From Glandiceps talaboti (Eukaryota > Hemichordata > Enteropneusta > Spengelidae): 64,000 nt of DNA. A program made the translations under genes and the position numbers. The notes beneath the pieces were generated by a model. That model did no database searches, was not told the DNA's origin, and saw only the letters and a list, made by a program, of their open reading frames with translations. This document shows, piece after piece, positions 32,966 through 44,183 of the stretch (the first letter of the stretch is position 1; each line of letters begins with the position of its first letter). Location: assembly GCF_964340395.1 (NCBI RefSeq), contig NC_135562.1, forward strand, positions 19,370,626 through 19,434,625. The letters are read 5' to 3'.

Positions 32966-34020
32966 TAATAATAATAATCTTTATTCCCAGAAATATATAA
33001 CAATTCTACAATATATGAAGTATTCAACTTGGGAAAGGGAGACGAAAAATAGTTGTCTTTGCAACTAGTCGAGTCCGTCCCCTTTTACAATCTTAGGGAT
33101 TAGGAATTACTAATTACTGGGGCTGCTGGTCAAATTGAGTATATTGCAATATTCACAGAATAGAAAACAATCATACATTGTATAAATATAGGTGGACAAA
33201 AAAACAACAACAACCAAACAAACAAATATAAAGAAACAACAAATGACCTACTTAAATATACAGACAAACGGTAATCATTCTCTATGAATATGAAGTATAA
33301 CTAGTTTACAATGATTGGAGATAGTTTTGGAACTCTGTTTGAAAATTACTTCTGCTATTTATGTTGCGAATGTTGTAAGGGACACAATTCCATAGTTTAG
33401 CACCTGAATACTTGACAGTGAACTGACCAGTCCTATGGTTTGCTTTTGGGATGGTAAGGTCGTTTCTGGCGCTCTGTTGTGTTGTGAAGGAGTGTTTAAT
33501 GGGAGTGAAAAAATCCTGAAAGGTATCCGGTAATCTGAGTTGCAAAACGTCATGAATGATAACGACAAGCTGTATTTTGTGCTGTTTGAAAATGTCAAGA
33601 ATATTCAACCTTTTAAATAATGGCCCCGAGTGAGCACATCAATGACTATCTGTTATGGTGCGCACTATTCTTTTTTGAATTAAAAATATTTCATTCAGGT
33701 ATGTCGGACACGTGTTACCCCACACTTCGAGACCGTAGGTGATATGGGGCAGAACAAAAGCATTATACAATAGTACAAGTACATATTCTGGAACCGTGTG
33801 ACATAACTTATAAAACACACATTCATTCTACATGTCATTCTACTAATTTTCTTTTTCACCTCAGCTATATGCTGCTTCCAAGACAGCGTATTGTCAATGT
33901 TGTCCCCAACAAAAGGTGAACTTTTAACTTCATCTAGTGAGACCCCCTTAAATTCAAGGGAACCAATCAATACTTAAGATTGTATATTTTGTCTTATTTG
34001 AATTTATTGGCATCACATCA
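32966..34020 (-). mobile_element. 5'-truncated LINE (L2/CR1-like), frameshifted
   Basis: Minus-strand reading gives NSNKTKYTIL, DEVKSSPFVGDNIDNTLSWK, HIAEVKKKISR, then LTYGLEVWGN-type sequence in another frame, then NILDIFKQHKIQLVV, PKANHRTGQFTVKYSGAKLW and NIRNINSRSNFQTEF. This is the thumb and C-terminus of a LINE reverse transcriptase, broken by frameshifts near 33960 and 33600-33800. The 3' end is an (ATT)n-like tail (TAATAATAATAATAAT on the plus strand, from 32966), typical of these clades. It is inserted in family A. Confidence 0.9.
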
Positions 34021-34680
34021 TTTTCTATTGGTGGGTCAAGGTCGATAGGGATATTTGCATGAATTTTTTTATGTTTACTGAATAGCCTACAAGATGATAT
34101 TGTTATTTGACCAAAATGTACTCCAATGTTTTTGCTATGGGTGTGGTCATTGTTGCTAGGTATATTTGCAAACACATTATTAATCTTTGTTCACTTGTCT
34201 ATTTTTATCAATGTTTGAAATGTGTATTCATTGGTGTAAGAATTTGCGATGTTATCTTTATGAGATATGGTACCATTTAGCTGTTGCTATTGGCCAAAAT
34301 GTACTCCCATTTTGTTGTTGCTAAGGCATATTTGCATACACTTTTTGAATGTTTGTTCACTTGTCTATCTTTGTGAAATACAGCTCTGTTTGGATGTTGC
34401 TGTGGACGTGGTCATGGTTGCCATGGTATTTGAATATTTTTAATGAATTTGTATTCAATTGCCCACAGAATATCATTATTTGACCAAAGTGTACTCCCAT
34501 TTAGAAGTTGCCATTGGCATGGTCATGGTTGCCAGTGCCAATTATAAAAAATTTGAACAACATCTGCAAAATAACACTTCTAGAAACATCTCACCAAGTT
34601 CCAGTGTCACTACCCAAGCCCTCATTTGCATATCACTGATAGTAAGAGATGTTGACATGTGATATACATTTAAAAATTGC
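34020..34680 (-). repeat. Family A, reversed, last segment
   Basis: Reads inverted as family A: GTGTGGTCATTGTTGCTAGG on the plus strand corresponds to the CTAGCAACCATGACCACACC motif. It completes the copy interrupted by the 8-kb element, family B and the LINE. Confidence 0.8.
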
Positions 34681-34905
34681 CAATAACAATATCAGAGAGT
34701 TAATACATCACCTAGCCCATCGGGCTTATTAGTCACTATAAAATTGAATACCTAGTAGAATCAACAGTGAAATAAAAAGTGGGATTCGTCCTCAATTTTA
34801 ATCTGTATTACAAAACACACAGCGGCGAGCTTGAAACACCTCACCTCTAAAACGACCTGTTTCGATCCTGAGTGGAGGAATTTGAGTGGATAACTGATAG
34901 TTATA
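34681..34905. other. No gene seen
   Basis: Contains a short hairpin (TAGCCCATCGGGCTA near 34714). Otherwise unremarkable. Confidence 0.4.
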
Positions 34906-35058
34906 GTACACATCAGAGAACATGTACTGTTTTTATTTGGACAGTTTTGGTTAACCTGTCTGTTATTTTGTCCGAGGCACAGCTGAGGACTAAATAACTG
35001 ATGGGTTAACCAAAACTGTTTGAATAAAAACTGTTAATGTCCGAGGACGTGTACTATA
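34906..35058. mobile_element. Foldback element, arms about 70 bp
   Basis: ATAGTACAC at the left and GTGTACTAT at the right bound nested arms, including ACAGTTTTGGTTAACC / GGTTAACCAAAACTGT and GTTATTTTGTCC / GGACTAAATAAC. The arms are diverged by several substitutions. No ORF. Confidence 0.75.
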
Positions 35059-35645
35059 ACGACGTTATACTTAGAGTTTGACGAGTTTTTAGGTTTTTCA
35101 CCAGAAAGTCAACCTAGGTATCTGAGCTCTGTTATGTAACCTCTCACCATTGTTATGTTAATTACAAAATTCGCTATAGAAATCCCATCCAGCATTTCTC
35201 GGCTAAATAATCTGAATTTCCCCCAAACGTTTAGCGTGAAATCCATGAACCCAGAAGGATTCGTTCTGTATCAAAACGACAGTCCCAAATCAAGCAGTAT
35301 TTCCATTTTCCTCATCCACAGTTCTTATTAACCCTGTAAACATACGCATTGTCAAGTCAATGAACAAATGATATCTGGAGATGATATCTATCTCACTTTG
35401 TAGTGAAGTAGTTAGAGAACGTACCTTTGGATAGATGAATAGGTACATAACTAGAGGTACTGTGTTTGAGACCCATTTAGGTAAAGTCGATTTTTTACAA
35501 ACACTTTACTGAGAGACAGGTGCAAAATTAGGTGCGGTAGCACATGTTGATTGCATTTGAACAGTGACAAGGTAGGGAGTGGGCCATAGCCAGTTACATT
35601 CATGGATTAACGGTATGCGGATACTTCCTTTGTGTCTGATTAAAT

Positions 35646-35815
35646 AAACATAGTGTCCGATTAACTAAAAGAAATGTATGATTAACTAAAAAAAAAGTGT
35701 TCAATTAACTTAAAGTGTACGATTAACTAAAAATAGTGTACAATTAACTGAAAAAAAGTGTACAATTAACTAAAAAAAGTGTACGATTAACTAAAAAAGT
35801 GTCCGCTAAATGAAA
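35646..35815. repeat. 20-bp minisatellite
   Basis: About eight units of GTGTACGATTAACTAAAAA with A-run length variation. Confidence 0.9.
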
Positions 35816-36139
35816 TTAGGAGCACAGTTGAAACAATGGCGATGAGTTGGAAAGGAGTACAACAATTTTAAAACAAGTTTCAAATTCAGTGAAAATAACA
35901 TAATGTCTAATTTTTGTCAATTGTTTTTTTCAGGGTTGTTGGCCCAAAGCCAGGCTTTTTCTTATTGTTGTAGTTGGCTTAATAATGGACAGCAAGTTGT
36001 TAAAATAAAATGAATAATAAATGAAAAGAATTTCCCATACTGTTGTCAGAAATTTTGAAATATTGTGTTCATGTGTGCATGTCTTGTGTGTGTGCGTAGT
36101 ATTTCTTAAAGACAGTACTTGTCTGTGCGTGTGTGCATG

Positions 36140-36172
<33 letters not shown>

Positions 36173-36828
36173 ATGCCATAGTATTTCTTAAAGACAGTAA
36201 TTATCTAACATAACCTTTCCACAAAGGATACATGTATTATGGTAACGTGTGAGAATGAACAAAATCACGACAAAACAGAGAAAATATGGGTATTACTATG
36301 TCTAGATATATTTTGCCAACAAATCAGCTCTCTAGTTATTCTAAGTGGAGGTTGCTATTATTTGTTGTTCTCATATGATTTAATATGGGGTTGCGCACAC
36401 CCAGAATTTTATAAACAAAAACAATTTATGGTAAATTAAATGTGTCTGTGATCACTAAAAAGAATTATGGATATTCTCAGTAAATCTTCAAAATTTCCCC
36501 CTAAGGGCATATAAAGTCAAATATTTTCACCCATTCCTAGGGGGAAAATTGAGCACATGTAGTTCCCTTAAGGACCTTCCCCCTATTGTAGCTCCTGGGG
36601 TTAAAATACCTTAAGGGGAAATTTTTGGAGGGCTAGAAAGTATATATCTTTTGTTATTTATTTAAATATTATATAAATGTCGATATCTGTAATGACTACC
36701 TAAATGTTAGTTAACTGAACAGTAACATTATGAATTATTCTTTTCCTTATGATTTTACAAGCAAATAAATAAAATTTCCCCCTATGGTTGACTTTTTTGG
36801 CATTTCCCCCTATGGTTGAATCTAGGTA

Positions 36829-36866
<38 letters not shown>

Positions 36867-37229
36867 GTTTTGGTAGTTCTGGAACTCTTTCTTGGTTGTA
36901 ACTCAGAGTTTCACGCACAGTGCGATCATCAGACAAATATATATATATATATATATCAGTTACTAGACCCAGAAAGGAACAGTAAACCTTACCTATCACA
37001 GAGAGGACAGGTACTGATAGAGCAAATATGTGTTATGCAACATTGTTTCATAAACAATGGTTTGTTATTCCCTGTTGGATGTAGTCCAGAGTTATTTCAC
37101 AGACATAACAGAACCAATTTATCTCAAACTTCGAACAATGACAACACACTATGGGGTACATATGCACATGAATTTCTTTTTTGAAAATGATTACATAAGA
37201 TATGTGGATTTGGATCAAAAAATTTGTTT
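35816..37229. other. No gene; microsatellites
   Basis: TG run 36141-36172 and TA runs 36827-36867 and 36937-36956. Phrases such as TTTCCCCCTATGGTTGA near 36775-36825 resemble the 76-bp minisatellite unit. No supported coding frame. Confidence 0.6.
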
Positions 37230-37620
37230 TGGTTTTTAAAAAAACTTTATGCCAAAACTACTGTGTAGATTGACATGAAATTAGGTGGAAACATTCTTAG
37301 GGCTGAGGTAATTTGGATTTGTACATGACATGATGATTTCCCCAATAATAAGCATATTAGTCTGAAATTTGTGTGGAATAATATTCTTCAGGTCCCATAA
37401 GTGAAATGCAAATTAGGGCTAAACTGTGTCAACCATGACGACACCCATAGCAACAGAAAAACAGTGATATATTTCACTAATCTAATGTCAGGGATTCTTA
37501 GACAAGTGAACAAACATTCAAAAAGTGTATGCAAATATGCCTAGCAATCATGACCACGCCCTTAGCAACAAGAAAATGGGAGTACAGTCTTGTCAAATAA
37601 TGCTTTCTTTTGTGATGCAG
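37230..37620 (+). repeat. Family A, partial copy
   Basis: Core phrases (AAAACTACTGTGTAGATTGA, CTAGCAATCATGACCACGCC) in family order; truncated at both sides. It is followed by a short family B-like piece at 37618-37690. Confidence 0.75.
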
Positions 37621-37848
37621 TCTGAAATGGTTACTAGGCAGCCATTTTGATATGATCTTTATATGTACAAAGTCATTACACAGACACAGCAGCTGTTGTG
37701 TTATAAAAATTTATGTTGGAACCTAGTAGCTTGTCATTTGTCAATTTGCGATTGCACCTATCCCAGATAAGAAACTCTTACAATCCAAACGGTATGACTA
37801 GATCTGCTGCATGAAGTTAATACATGTACTTGTATGTTCTCCATCCAG

Positions 37849-38099
37849 ATTTCTCATTGTCACAATTGCCAAAATTATGAGAAAATAAAGACGCAAGCAC
37901 CAGAATTGAAGACCATTCCTGTGAAATCACCATGGTACATGGTAGGCATGGACCTGATTGGTCCTTTACCACCCACTGACAATGGCAATGTATACATTAT
38001 GACCGTAACTGATTATTTCACCAAGTCACTGGAGGCATTCGCTCTCCCGTAGAAGTCAGCTCATTTGGTGGCACAACATCTATGTGAAGTATTCTACAG
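37849..38099 (+). pseudogene. Integrase-like transposase exon: zinc finger end and first Asp of the DDE core
   Basis: Acceptor CCATCCAG (37848) and donor CTACAG/GTAAGT (38099). The frame gives ISHCHNCQNYEKI (second half of an HHCC zinc finger), KSPWYMVGMDLIGPLP with the first catalytic Asp, and NVYIMTVTDYFTKSLEAFAL, then a TAG at 38050-38052. It continues in frame to VAQHLCEVFYR. Gypsy-type integrases have this order, and an intron-containing version fused to a C48 protease is characteristic of Ginger1 DNA transposons. The in-frame stop marks this copy as inactive unless it is polymorphic. Confidence 0.85.
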
Positions 38100-38409
38100 G
38101 TAAGTCTTTGTCCATAAATCAAATGGTAAATTCTGTACATCTTGAGGGCAATGGAGAAATAACATTAACAAGATTGTGCTGATTTGTTAATTCAAACTGA
38201 CTGAGACTAATTGTCTTGATTTTTAATCAATAGTGGACCAATTATTTATGATATGACAATTATTTCAAAAATTTATTCATTCATGTAATTGGTGTCACTC
38301 CATCTTGTGTCATTATTTTCAAAATCAGAATGTACACCACAACTTTAAAGTTAATTTTGAATTTGTAACCACTTGAGTCATTCATCAAACTTTATATTTC
38401 CCTTTTCAG

Positions 38410-38464
38410 GTTTGGTGCTGCAAACCATATACTAAGTGATCAAGGTCGTGAATTCATTAACAAG
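38410..38464 (+). pseudogene. Integrase-like transposase exon: second catalytic Asp
   Basis: Acceptor CCTTTTCAG and donor AACAAG/GTATTT. With AG from the previous exon the peptide is RFGAANHILSDQGREFINK, the conserved block around the second Asp of the DDE integrase core. The next block starts at 38720 (VNDQI, after a TAG acceptor) but meets a stop at once and is replaced by unrelated sequence. The catalytic Glu region is therefore missing. Confidence 0.85.
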
Positions 38465-38736
38465 GTATTTAGTTGTTTTTTGGCTTACAAATGTTAGTGT
38501 AAATTTGAAGTTAGAAGATCTTTCCTGTCCTGAAATGACAGAGTCTATGTTTATGTTAATGACGTGGTAATTTCTTTGATATCTTTTAAATTATGTTTAC
38601 AAGTAAAATGCCTTGTTCAATTATGTTTTAAAACTTTGTCTGTGAATCTATATTTCATGCATTAGTGAGAGAGGTACATGTACATTCCTTTTCTTTATGT
38701 GTATTTGATCTACTTGTAGGTAAATGACCAGATTTG

Positions 38737-39636
38737 AATTATTTTGAACATTCAGAGAGTGAATTTTATTATCGTTATACAAGTGAAGTTAAATTTTTCC
38801 GATGCAACACCAGAGATTACGGCGGCAACCACCACCGCACGCGATGTCAACTCAAAAATGTAGCCGATAAGATCGTTCTCAACAACATCAACCAGTCAAA
38901 ACGCAGTCAATCAATGTCCGCAGATATTCAGAATGTTTTCAAACACACCACTTAGCAGTGGATCTTTTAATTTCAGATTTAATTTAGCCAGAAAATTAAA
39001 AGCTCTTGGTGTCAAAGTTCAAGTCTTTGGCAGGTTGTCTTAATTTGCATATCAATATTTATTGTTGTTGACAGCCAGTCATCGCTCATAATTCACGTCA
39101 CCGACATCTGTCTGACCTGATGCATATTCATATTCAAATTGTCGTTCGGCCTCCCTCACTGGAATTCATTGCGTTTTTGGAGTACATAATTATGTAATGA
39201 TAACAGAACCCCATGGCCTCGCAATGGAATGTAGACCATACAGAAGTTATTTGCACTTGTGATTCGGTTTCTTCTGCTGCATTTTCACACGCTATCGATC
39301 ATGAAAATACACGGCAGAAGAAATTGAATCAATCATGAAAATAACTTCTGTATGCCTACCAGGCAATCGCGAAGCCACGGGCTCTGTCATATTGTATATA
39401 TTTGACAAAGAAGAAATCACTGACACAGTTACCACATGGAAAACAACAGAAAACATAATGCCTTAACAATGGCGGGGGAAAAAATTAAATGTTATCTGAA
39501 TCACACAATTTCTTTTATGATGTCTAACTATCTGTTGCATTTCCTCCGCTTCTGTTTAATTGCGTTGCATTTTGATTGATAATTTTACAAATAATGTCAT
39601 TAAATAATGTCATTAATGTCATCTGCTTTTTTCAAC
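38737..39636. other. Unrelated sequence replacing the integrase Glu region
   Basis: This stretch interrupts the integrase between the second Asp block and the C-terminal module. It includes a CpG-containing part (38810-38900) and a foldback at 39212-39385. It is probably one or more transposon insertions. Confidence 0.5.
39212..39385. repeat. Diverged inverted repeat, arms about 73 bp
   Basis: CCATACAGAAGTTATTT / AAATAACTTCTGTATG and TTTCTTCTGC / GCAGAAGAAA are matching arm segments, with outer GGCCTCGC / GCGAAGCC. The loop holds ACGCTATCGATCAT. The arms differ at many positions. Confidence 0.75.
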
Positions 39637-39638
39637 AG

Positions 39639-39912
39639 AATCTTGGAAATAAAGAAGAACAGTCTAGTTGTTCTTCAGAATGATACAACTGGAAAGGTAC
39701 TTGGTACCAGTGTAGCCTACAGCCATATAAAACCATACAAGTTGGCAAATCAAGACAGTCCTAAGAAGGTAACTAATGCAAAAGATCAATCAGATGGAAA
39801 TGAAGGCAAGACAATCAATGGAATAACTGAGAACAAATCACAAAGTAAAGAAGTGCACCGAAGAGATACCAAAGCCCCAGATGGACCTATTGACTTAACT
39901 AAAACTGATAAC
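39639..39912 (+). CDS. Integrase C-terminal module exon of the Ginger-like transposase
   Basis: Acceptor TTTTTTCAACAG and donor ATAAC/GTAAGT. The peptide ILEIKKNSLVVLQND, TTGKVLGTSVAYSHIKPYKL matches the C-terminal small barrel and GPY/F-like end of Gypsy-type integrases (the 'HLKPY' signature is HIKPY here). It is followed by a hydrophilic linker rich in Lys, Asp and Asn. It ends in phase 0, matching the protease exon at 40448, and has no stop. Confidence 0.75.
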
Positions 39913-40447
39913 GTAAGTATAGAATAATTATGTGTAATCTTCTTGTTTTTTAGAGCAACTGAACTGATAAAATCACAGGGTTGATAATGTAACCTGTAAT
40001 GTTAGTTCTAGTCATATCTGTCATATAATTGTTTTCATTTTAATTGTCTCTGAAGGATTTTGGTAGATCTGCACTGTCATCAATATCAGTAGTATTTCTC
40101 AACTTGTCTTTGTGGTTATGTACACACAAACATAATCTGTATTGTTCAAGAGACCAAGTAACAGTGGTCGTAACATGCGACTTTTCCTTGTACCCTTCTA
40201 GCAATCAAAGTAATCTGTTAGGCATTTCTGTTACCGTACTAAATGTGATTCTGAACTTTCCTTGGTGTGGAAATTTAAACTATAAATATTACTGACAAGG
40301 GGCATTGGTAGTGTCTTGTGTATTTATTTCTGTAGCATATTGTAAAGTAGGGCATATGAGTCTATACGAAGACAGCTGGAATTACATCATGATTATATAT
40401 CATATACGATGACAATTGAAACATTTTTATCTTTTCATTTTATGCAG

Positions 40448-41202
40448 GACCAGGATCTTCAACCAAAGAAACCTTACTGGGTTTCCAAATATAAATTGCA
40501 CGCATCTGACAGAGACACGATATTGGCACCAGGTACTATGCTTTCCGATGTCCACATCAACACAGTGCAGAAATTGATTTCGGAAAAATTCCCAACTGTG
40601 CCTGGATTGCAAGACACTTTGCTTGGTGCACACCTACAATTCAACGAAGCAGCCGTCAATTCTGTACAAATTATGCACAATGGTGGATTCCATTGGGTTA
40701 CGTCATCATCTATCGCTGGAAAGGTCACACTATTTGACAGTATGTATACCAAGCCATCTGCCAAACTCGAATGCCAGCTCGCCAATTTGTATGCCCAGTT
40801 CAAGACAGAAGACACCATCAACATCACAATGCCAAACACCCAGAGACAGTCGCCATATTCGAATAACTGTGGATTGTTTGTAATTGCAAATACGTTTGAA
40901 CTCTGTGCTGGTAGAATAGATAATATAGATAGCATTAAATATGATGAGAAACAGATGAGAATGCACTTAGTTCAATGTTGTGAGGATGGATCAGTCAGTG
41001 CATTTCCAAAACTCCAAAGTAAGACCAATAGATCGAAAGGAAGCAAACTAATTTCTTTAATTTTGAGTTGCCACCTGTGCACTATGCCAGAATCATTCAG
41101 CAATATGATCCAGTGTAGCAAATGTATTGATTGGTTCCATTTCAAGTGTCTAGATGAAGATTTTGAGAAAATTCCAAAAGTATGGAGATGTGAACGTGTT
41201 CA
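40448..41202 (+). CDS. Ulp1/C48-type cysteine protease plus PHD finger exon
   Basis: Starts after TATGCAG in phase with the previous exon. An N-terminal segment (SDRDTILAPGTMLSDVHINT) resembles the substrate-side part of Ulp1/SENP proteases. The catalytic residues follow: His in GGFHWVTSS, Asp in VTLFDSMY, Gln in QSPYSNNCGLFV and Cys in the same block. The protease would cut after a di-Gly of a ubiquitin-like protein, or process its own polyprotein. The C-terminal PHD finger reads CHLC, MIQCSKCIDWFHFKC and WRCERV; the last expected Cys is Val, or the exon ends at this point. A family A repeat starts at 41265 and supplies the rest of the open frame. In Ginger1 transposons such a protease is C-terminal to the integrase. 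Unlike the integrase exons, this one is undamaged. Confidence 0.85.
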
Positions 41203-41264
41203 TAGAATCTGCCTACACATTTTAATGGGAAAGATTTTTGAAGGCTTTGTTTTTGTAGGTTTTT

Positions 41265-41960
41265 TAGCACAACTGAACTGAACTTGGGGGGGGGGGGGGG
41301 GGTGTGCACAACTTGAGTGTGTCTGTTAGTCTGTTTATCCAATATCACCTAAAGTTTTATATAGATTTCGGGGAATGCACAAAGTTGGTTAGATTTTGGG
41401 ATGTATCCGAGCATCTTAATTACATAATTTTAATTAGTTTAATTGTTATATTGGCAAACCATGTACAGTAATGCTCGATCACATGTGTAAACAACATGAA
41501 GTCAAAAACCGCTAGACCAATTGCTTTGATAATTGGTGGTTATGTTACTTCTGGTGTCTAGTTGAGAAATTGTTCAAGTGACAATGATTGCATCAAAGAT
41601 GTGGATTTTTGGTCAAAAAATGTGTTTTTTGGTCAATTTTTTTTTTTAAATTCATAACTACTGGGTAGATTGGCCTAAACTTTGGTTGGAACATTCTTAG
41701 GGGTGAGTTAATTAGATTTGAATTCATAACTACTGGGTAGATTGGCCTAAACTTAGTGAAAAGAATTGAAGTTCAACTTCAAAACATACCATTCTCCGTA
41801 GAAATTATTCTTAGTTGAAATTACACAGAATTTCAGATCAACGTCAAAACGTCATGGGCTATGATTCAGTTAAATGTATGCCATATCATTGGAAATTGTG
41901 TAGCTTTCTGAATAAACATTCAAAATAACCTTGAAATGATTAGATCACATGGTTCTCTTA
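41265..41960 (+). repeat. Family A 5' part, with G-run
   Basis: TAGCACAACTGAACTGAAC, the same start as at 56275, is followed by a G run (41285-41302) instead of the TG run. Family core phrases follow to about 41760, then decayed sequence. Confidence 0.8.
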
Positions 41961-42240
41961 GTATATGTAAGGTTATGTAATGACCGGAATGTTTGTCGCA
42001 GTGGAAACAATTTCGCATCGTTACGTGCGACAGAATTTCCGGGCTATTTCGACGCATGCGCACATCATACAACCGGAAACTTTGGCGCGTGACACCACCA
42101 TCAACACAAGACAACAGACTGAGTGTTAGTGGACTGAGACTGTTACGGCTAACAAGGACAGTTCGATCAGTACCGTAGCCTGTGGGGGGGGGGGGGGGGC
42201 AAGGGAGGCAGCTGCCCCCGAGATTTTGGAAAAAAGAAAG
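41961..42240. other. CpG-rich stretch, possible hAT-like end at 42168
   Basis: Higher CpG than the surroundings. CAGTACCGTAGCCTGTGGGG resembles the 'CAGTGGCGTAGC' termini of some hAT elements, but no matching inverted end was found, so it is not called as an element. Confidence 0.3.
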
Positions 42241-44183
42241 AAAGCTACATTTTGAACACATAGCGATGCTATTAAAATCGTCATTTACGTGACGATTCCT
42301 AGCATGCGCGATTTAAATGGATAGTTCACTAAAGTGACTGTACACTGACTCCTGGTTTATATGTAACTTACATGTATATCGCTATTGTACGCTGGCTTAA
42401 CTTTGAATAAAAATGTGTCCAGTTCAAAATTGTAACTTTTTGCAACAAATTAAAAATTCTTTGTGCGGGAAAGTACAAAAGAAGTGCGCACTTGCACTGT
42501 GCATTTTCCGCGAGTAACAGTAGTCTTGAAAGTCTCCTTCATTTGAAGATAGCAAGTCGCAATTATAATGTCAGCGAGTGAAACTCAAAAAAAAAGACGG
42601 AAAAGTCGTTCAACGTGAGGTCGCCTGCTATGCTGCATGCAGTGACTCCGAAGATGCACTCGATCTCATTTACATCTTGTTCCTTATATTAAAACATTTC
42701 ATAAAACGGCAGATCTCTTTTTGGAATATTTGGTGGCCCTGAAAAACTATTAAACTAGGTACGCAGTTTAAGATCCACTATTTGAAGACATTTCTTTCAA
42801 TAATTGTGTTCGACGTTGTCTTTTGTTAAAATGTTGTTTGATATAATTATCTCATTGCACACTGACACTAGCGTTATTCCGCAATTCATTTAGAAGCGAC
42901 AATTTGCTATGGAAAGACATCGACATCAAATTCCAAACTTCAATTTCCATTATAATGATAATGGCAAGGAGAATTCACTGAGTTCACCTTGGGTTCCGAC
43001 ATAAACGAGGCCATAACAGTTTTGGAAGTTGGGTAAAGAAAATGATTATTTTGTTGTGTTACTTATTTGAGAAAGCACCATCCATTTTTTTTACTTTGAA
43101 TGTGACATCTTTTCGGCAACTACTTTGAAAGATACGACATTGGGCCAGAAAAAATGAAAAAGCTGTTCAACCTACCCATATATTTTTTTCTGGTGATGGG
43201 CAATATATCCTCATGCGGGCTTCGCATTTTTTTTTCAAAATTAAGGACTTTATATTTTCTGAATAGTACATGTAACACTATAGTCTATACATTTGAGTCT
43301 ATTCCAAATTATATTATATCTTATACAGTGGTTTACTTGGCTCTGATGTTGCATACAAGCATGAATTGAGATTAAATATCCAATGTGCACTAAAAAGAAT
43401 TGAACAAAAGTTTACGACCATTTGGCCATCACCAGTCTGAAAGTCTTGAAATGTTTTGCTCTTTTTTCGGGATTTTTTGGAACCAAATTAAACTTCAGGA
43501 GAAGTCATTTACCATGTGCACATCCGCATAATATCTTTCAGCTTTGCCACAAAATACACTTCCAGATAATATGTAATTAATGCATAGCATAATTGTTTCA
43601 ATTCTGGTATTTTATTATGTCTATGGTTTGATATTTTATGCCTCTAAATGGCCTCCTACACTGTCTTATTTTCAATTTTTTTTCACCTTTGGAGTTGTCT
43701 CCTTCCAATGCATCATTGTACCATATGATTTGATATCTCCACTGTAGTGTAGGTGACAGAAGGGGTGGCTAAAATGATGCTCGAGATTCAATTGGCGGGG
43801 CTTAACATTTTTTGAGAAGAGAGGGTGAGAGGAACTACAACATTTGTTTGCAGACAAATTGCATGAGATAGTATCAAGATGACTGAATAAGTTCTATCTA
43901 AACTCGACCTGAAATATTTTGCTATCATTATATATGGTTTGTTTTATCCTTGTCAAGCATTGTGAAAAAATGAAATCGACCTACTTACCCAATGTGATGG
44001 GTTAGGTTACCCGTTGACCAGCATCTTTTATTTTTTCTGGCCTTACATATGATATTTAATTGTGTATGCTAAAATAGATATTATGTAAATTACATGCAAA
44101 TTTATGTAAATTAGCATGTAATTTAAAAGAGAGTGTATAATATTACGAGTGTGAACCCACCATCATATTCATATAATATGTGT
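42241..44183. other. No gene seen
   Basis: AT-rich, with one small palindrome near 44091-44132 (AAATTACATGC / GCATGTAATTT). The short open frames have no support. Confidence 0.4.

Noticed and set aside
35395-35470. tRNA-like SINE head (TAGTTAGAGAAC ... GTTTGAGACCC)
   Set aside because: The A-box and B-box resemblance is weak, and no SINE tail or duplication was seen.
42168-42240. hAT transposon end (CAGTACCGTAGC...)
   Set aside because: Only one end is visible. No inverted partner or 8-bp duplication was found.
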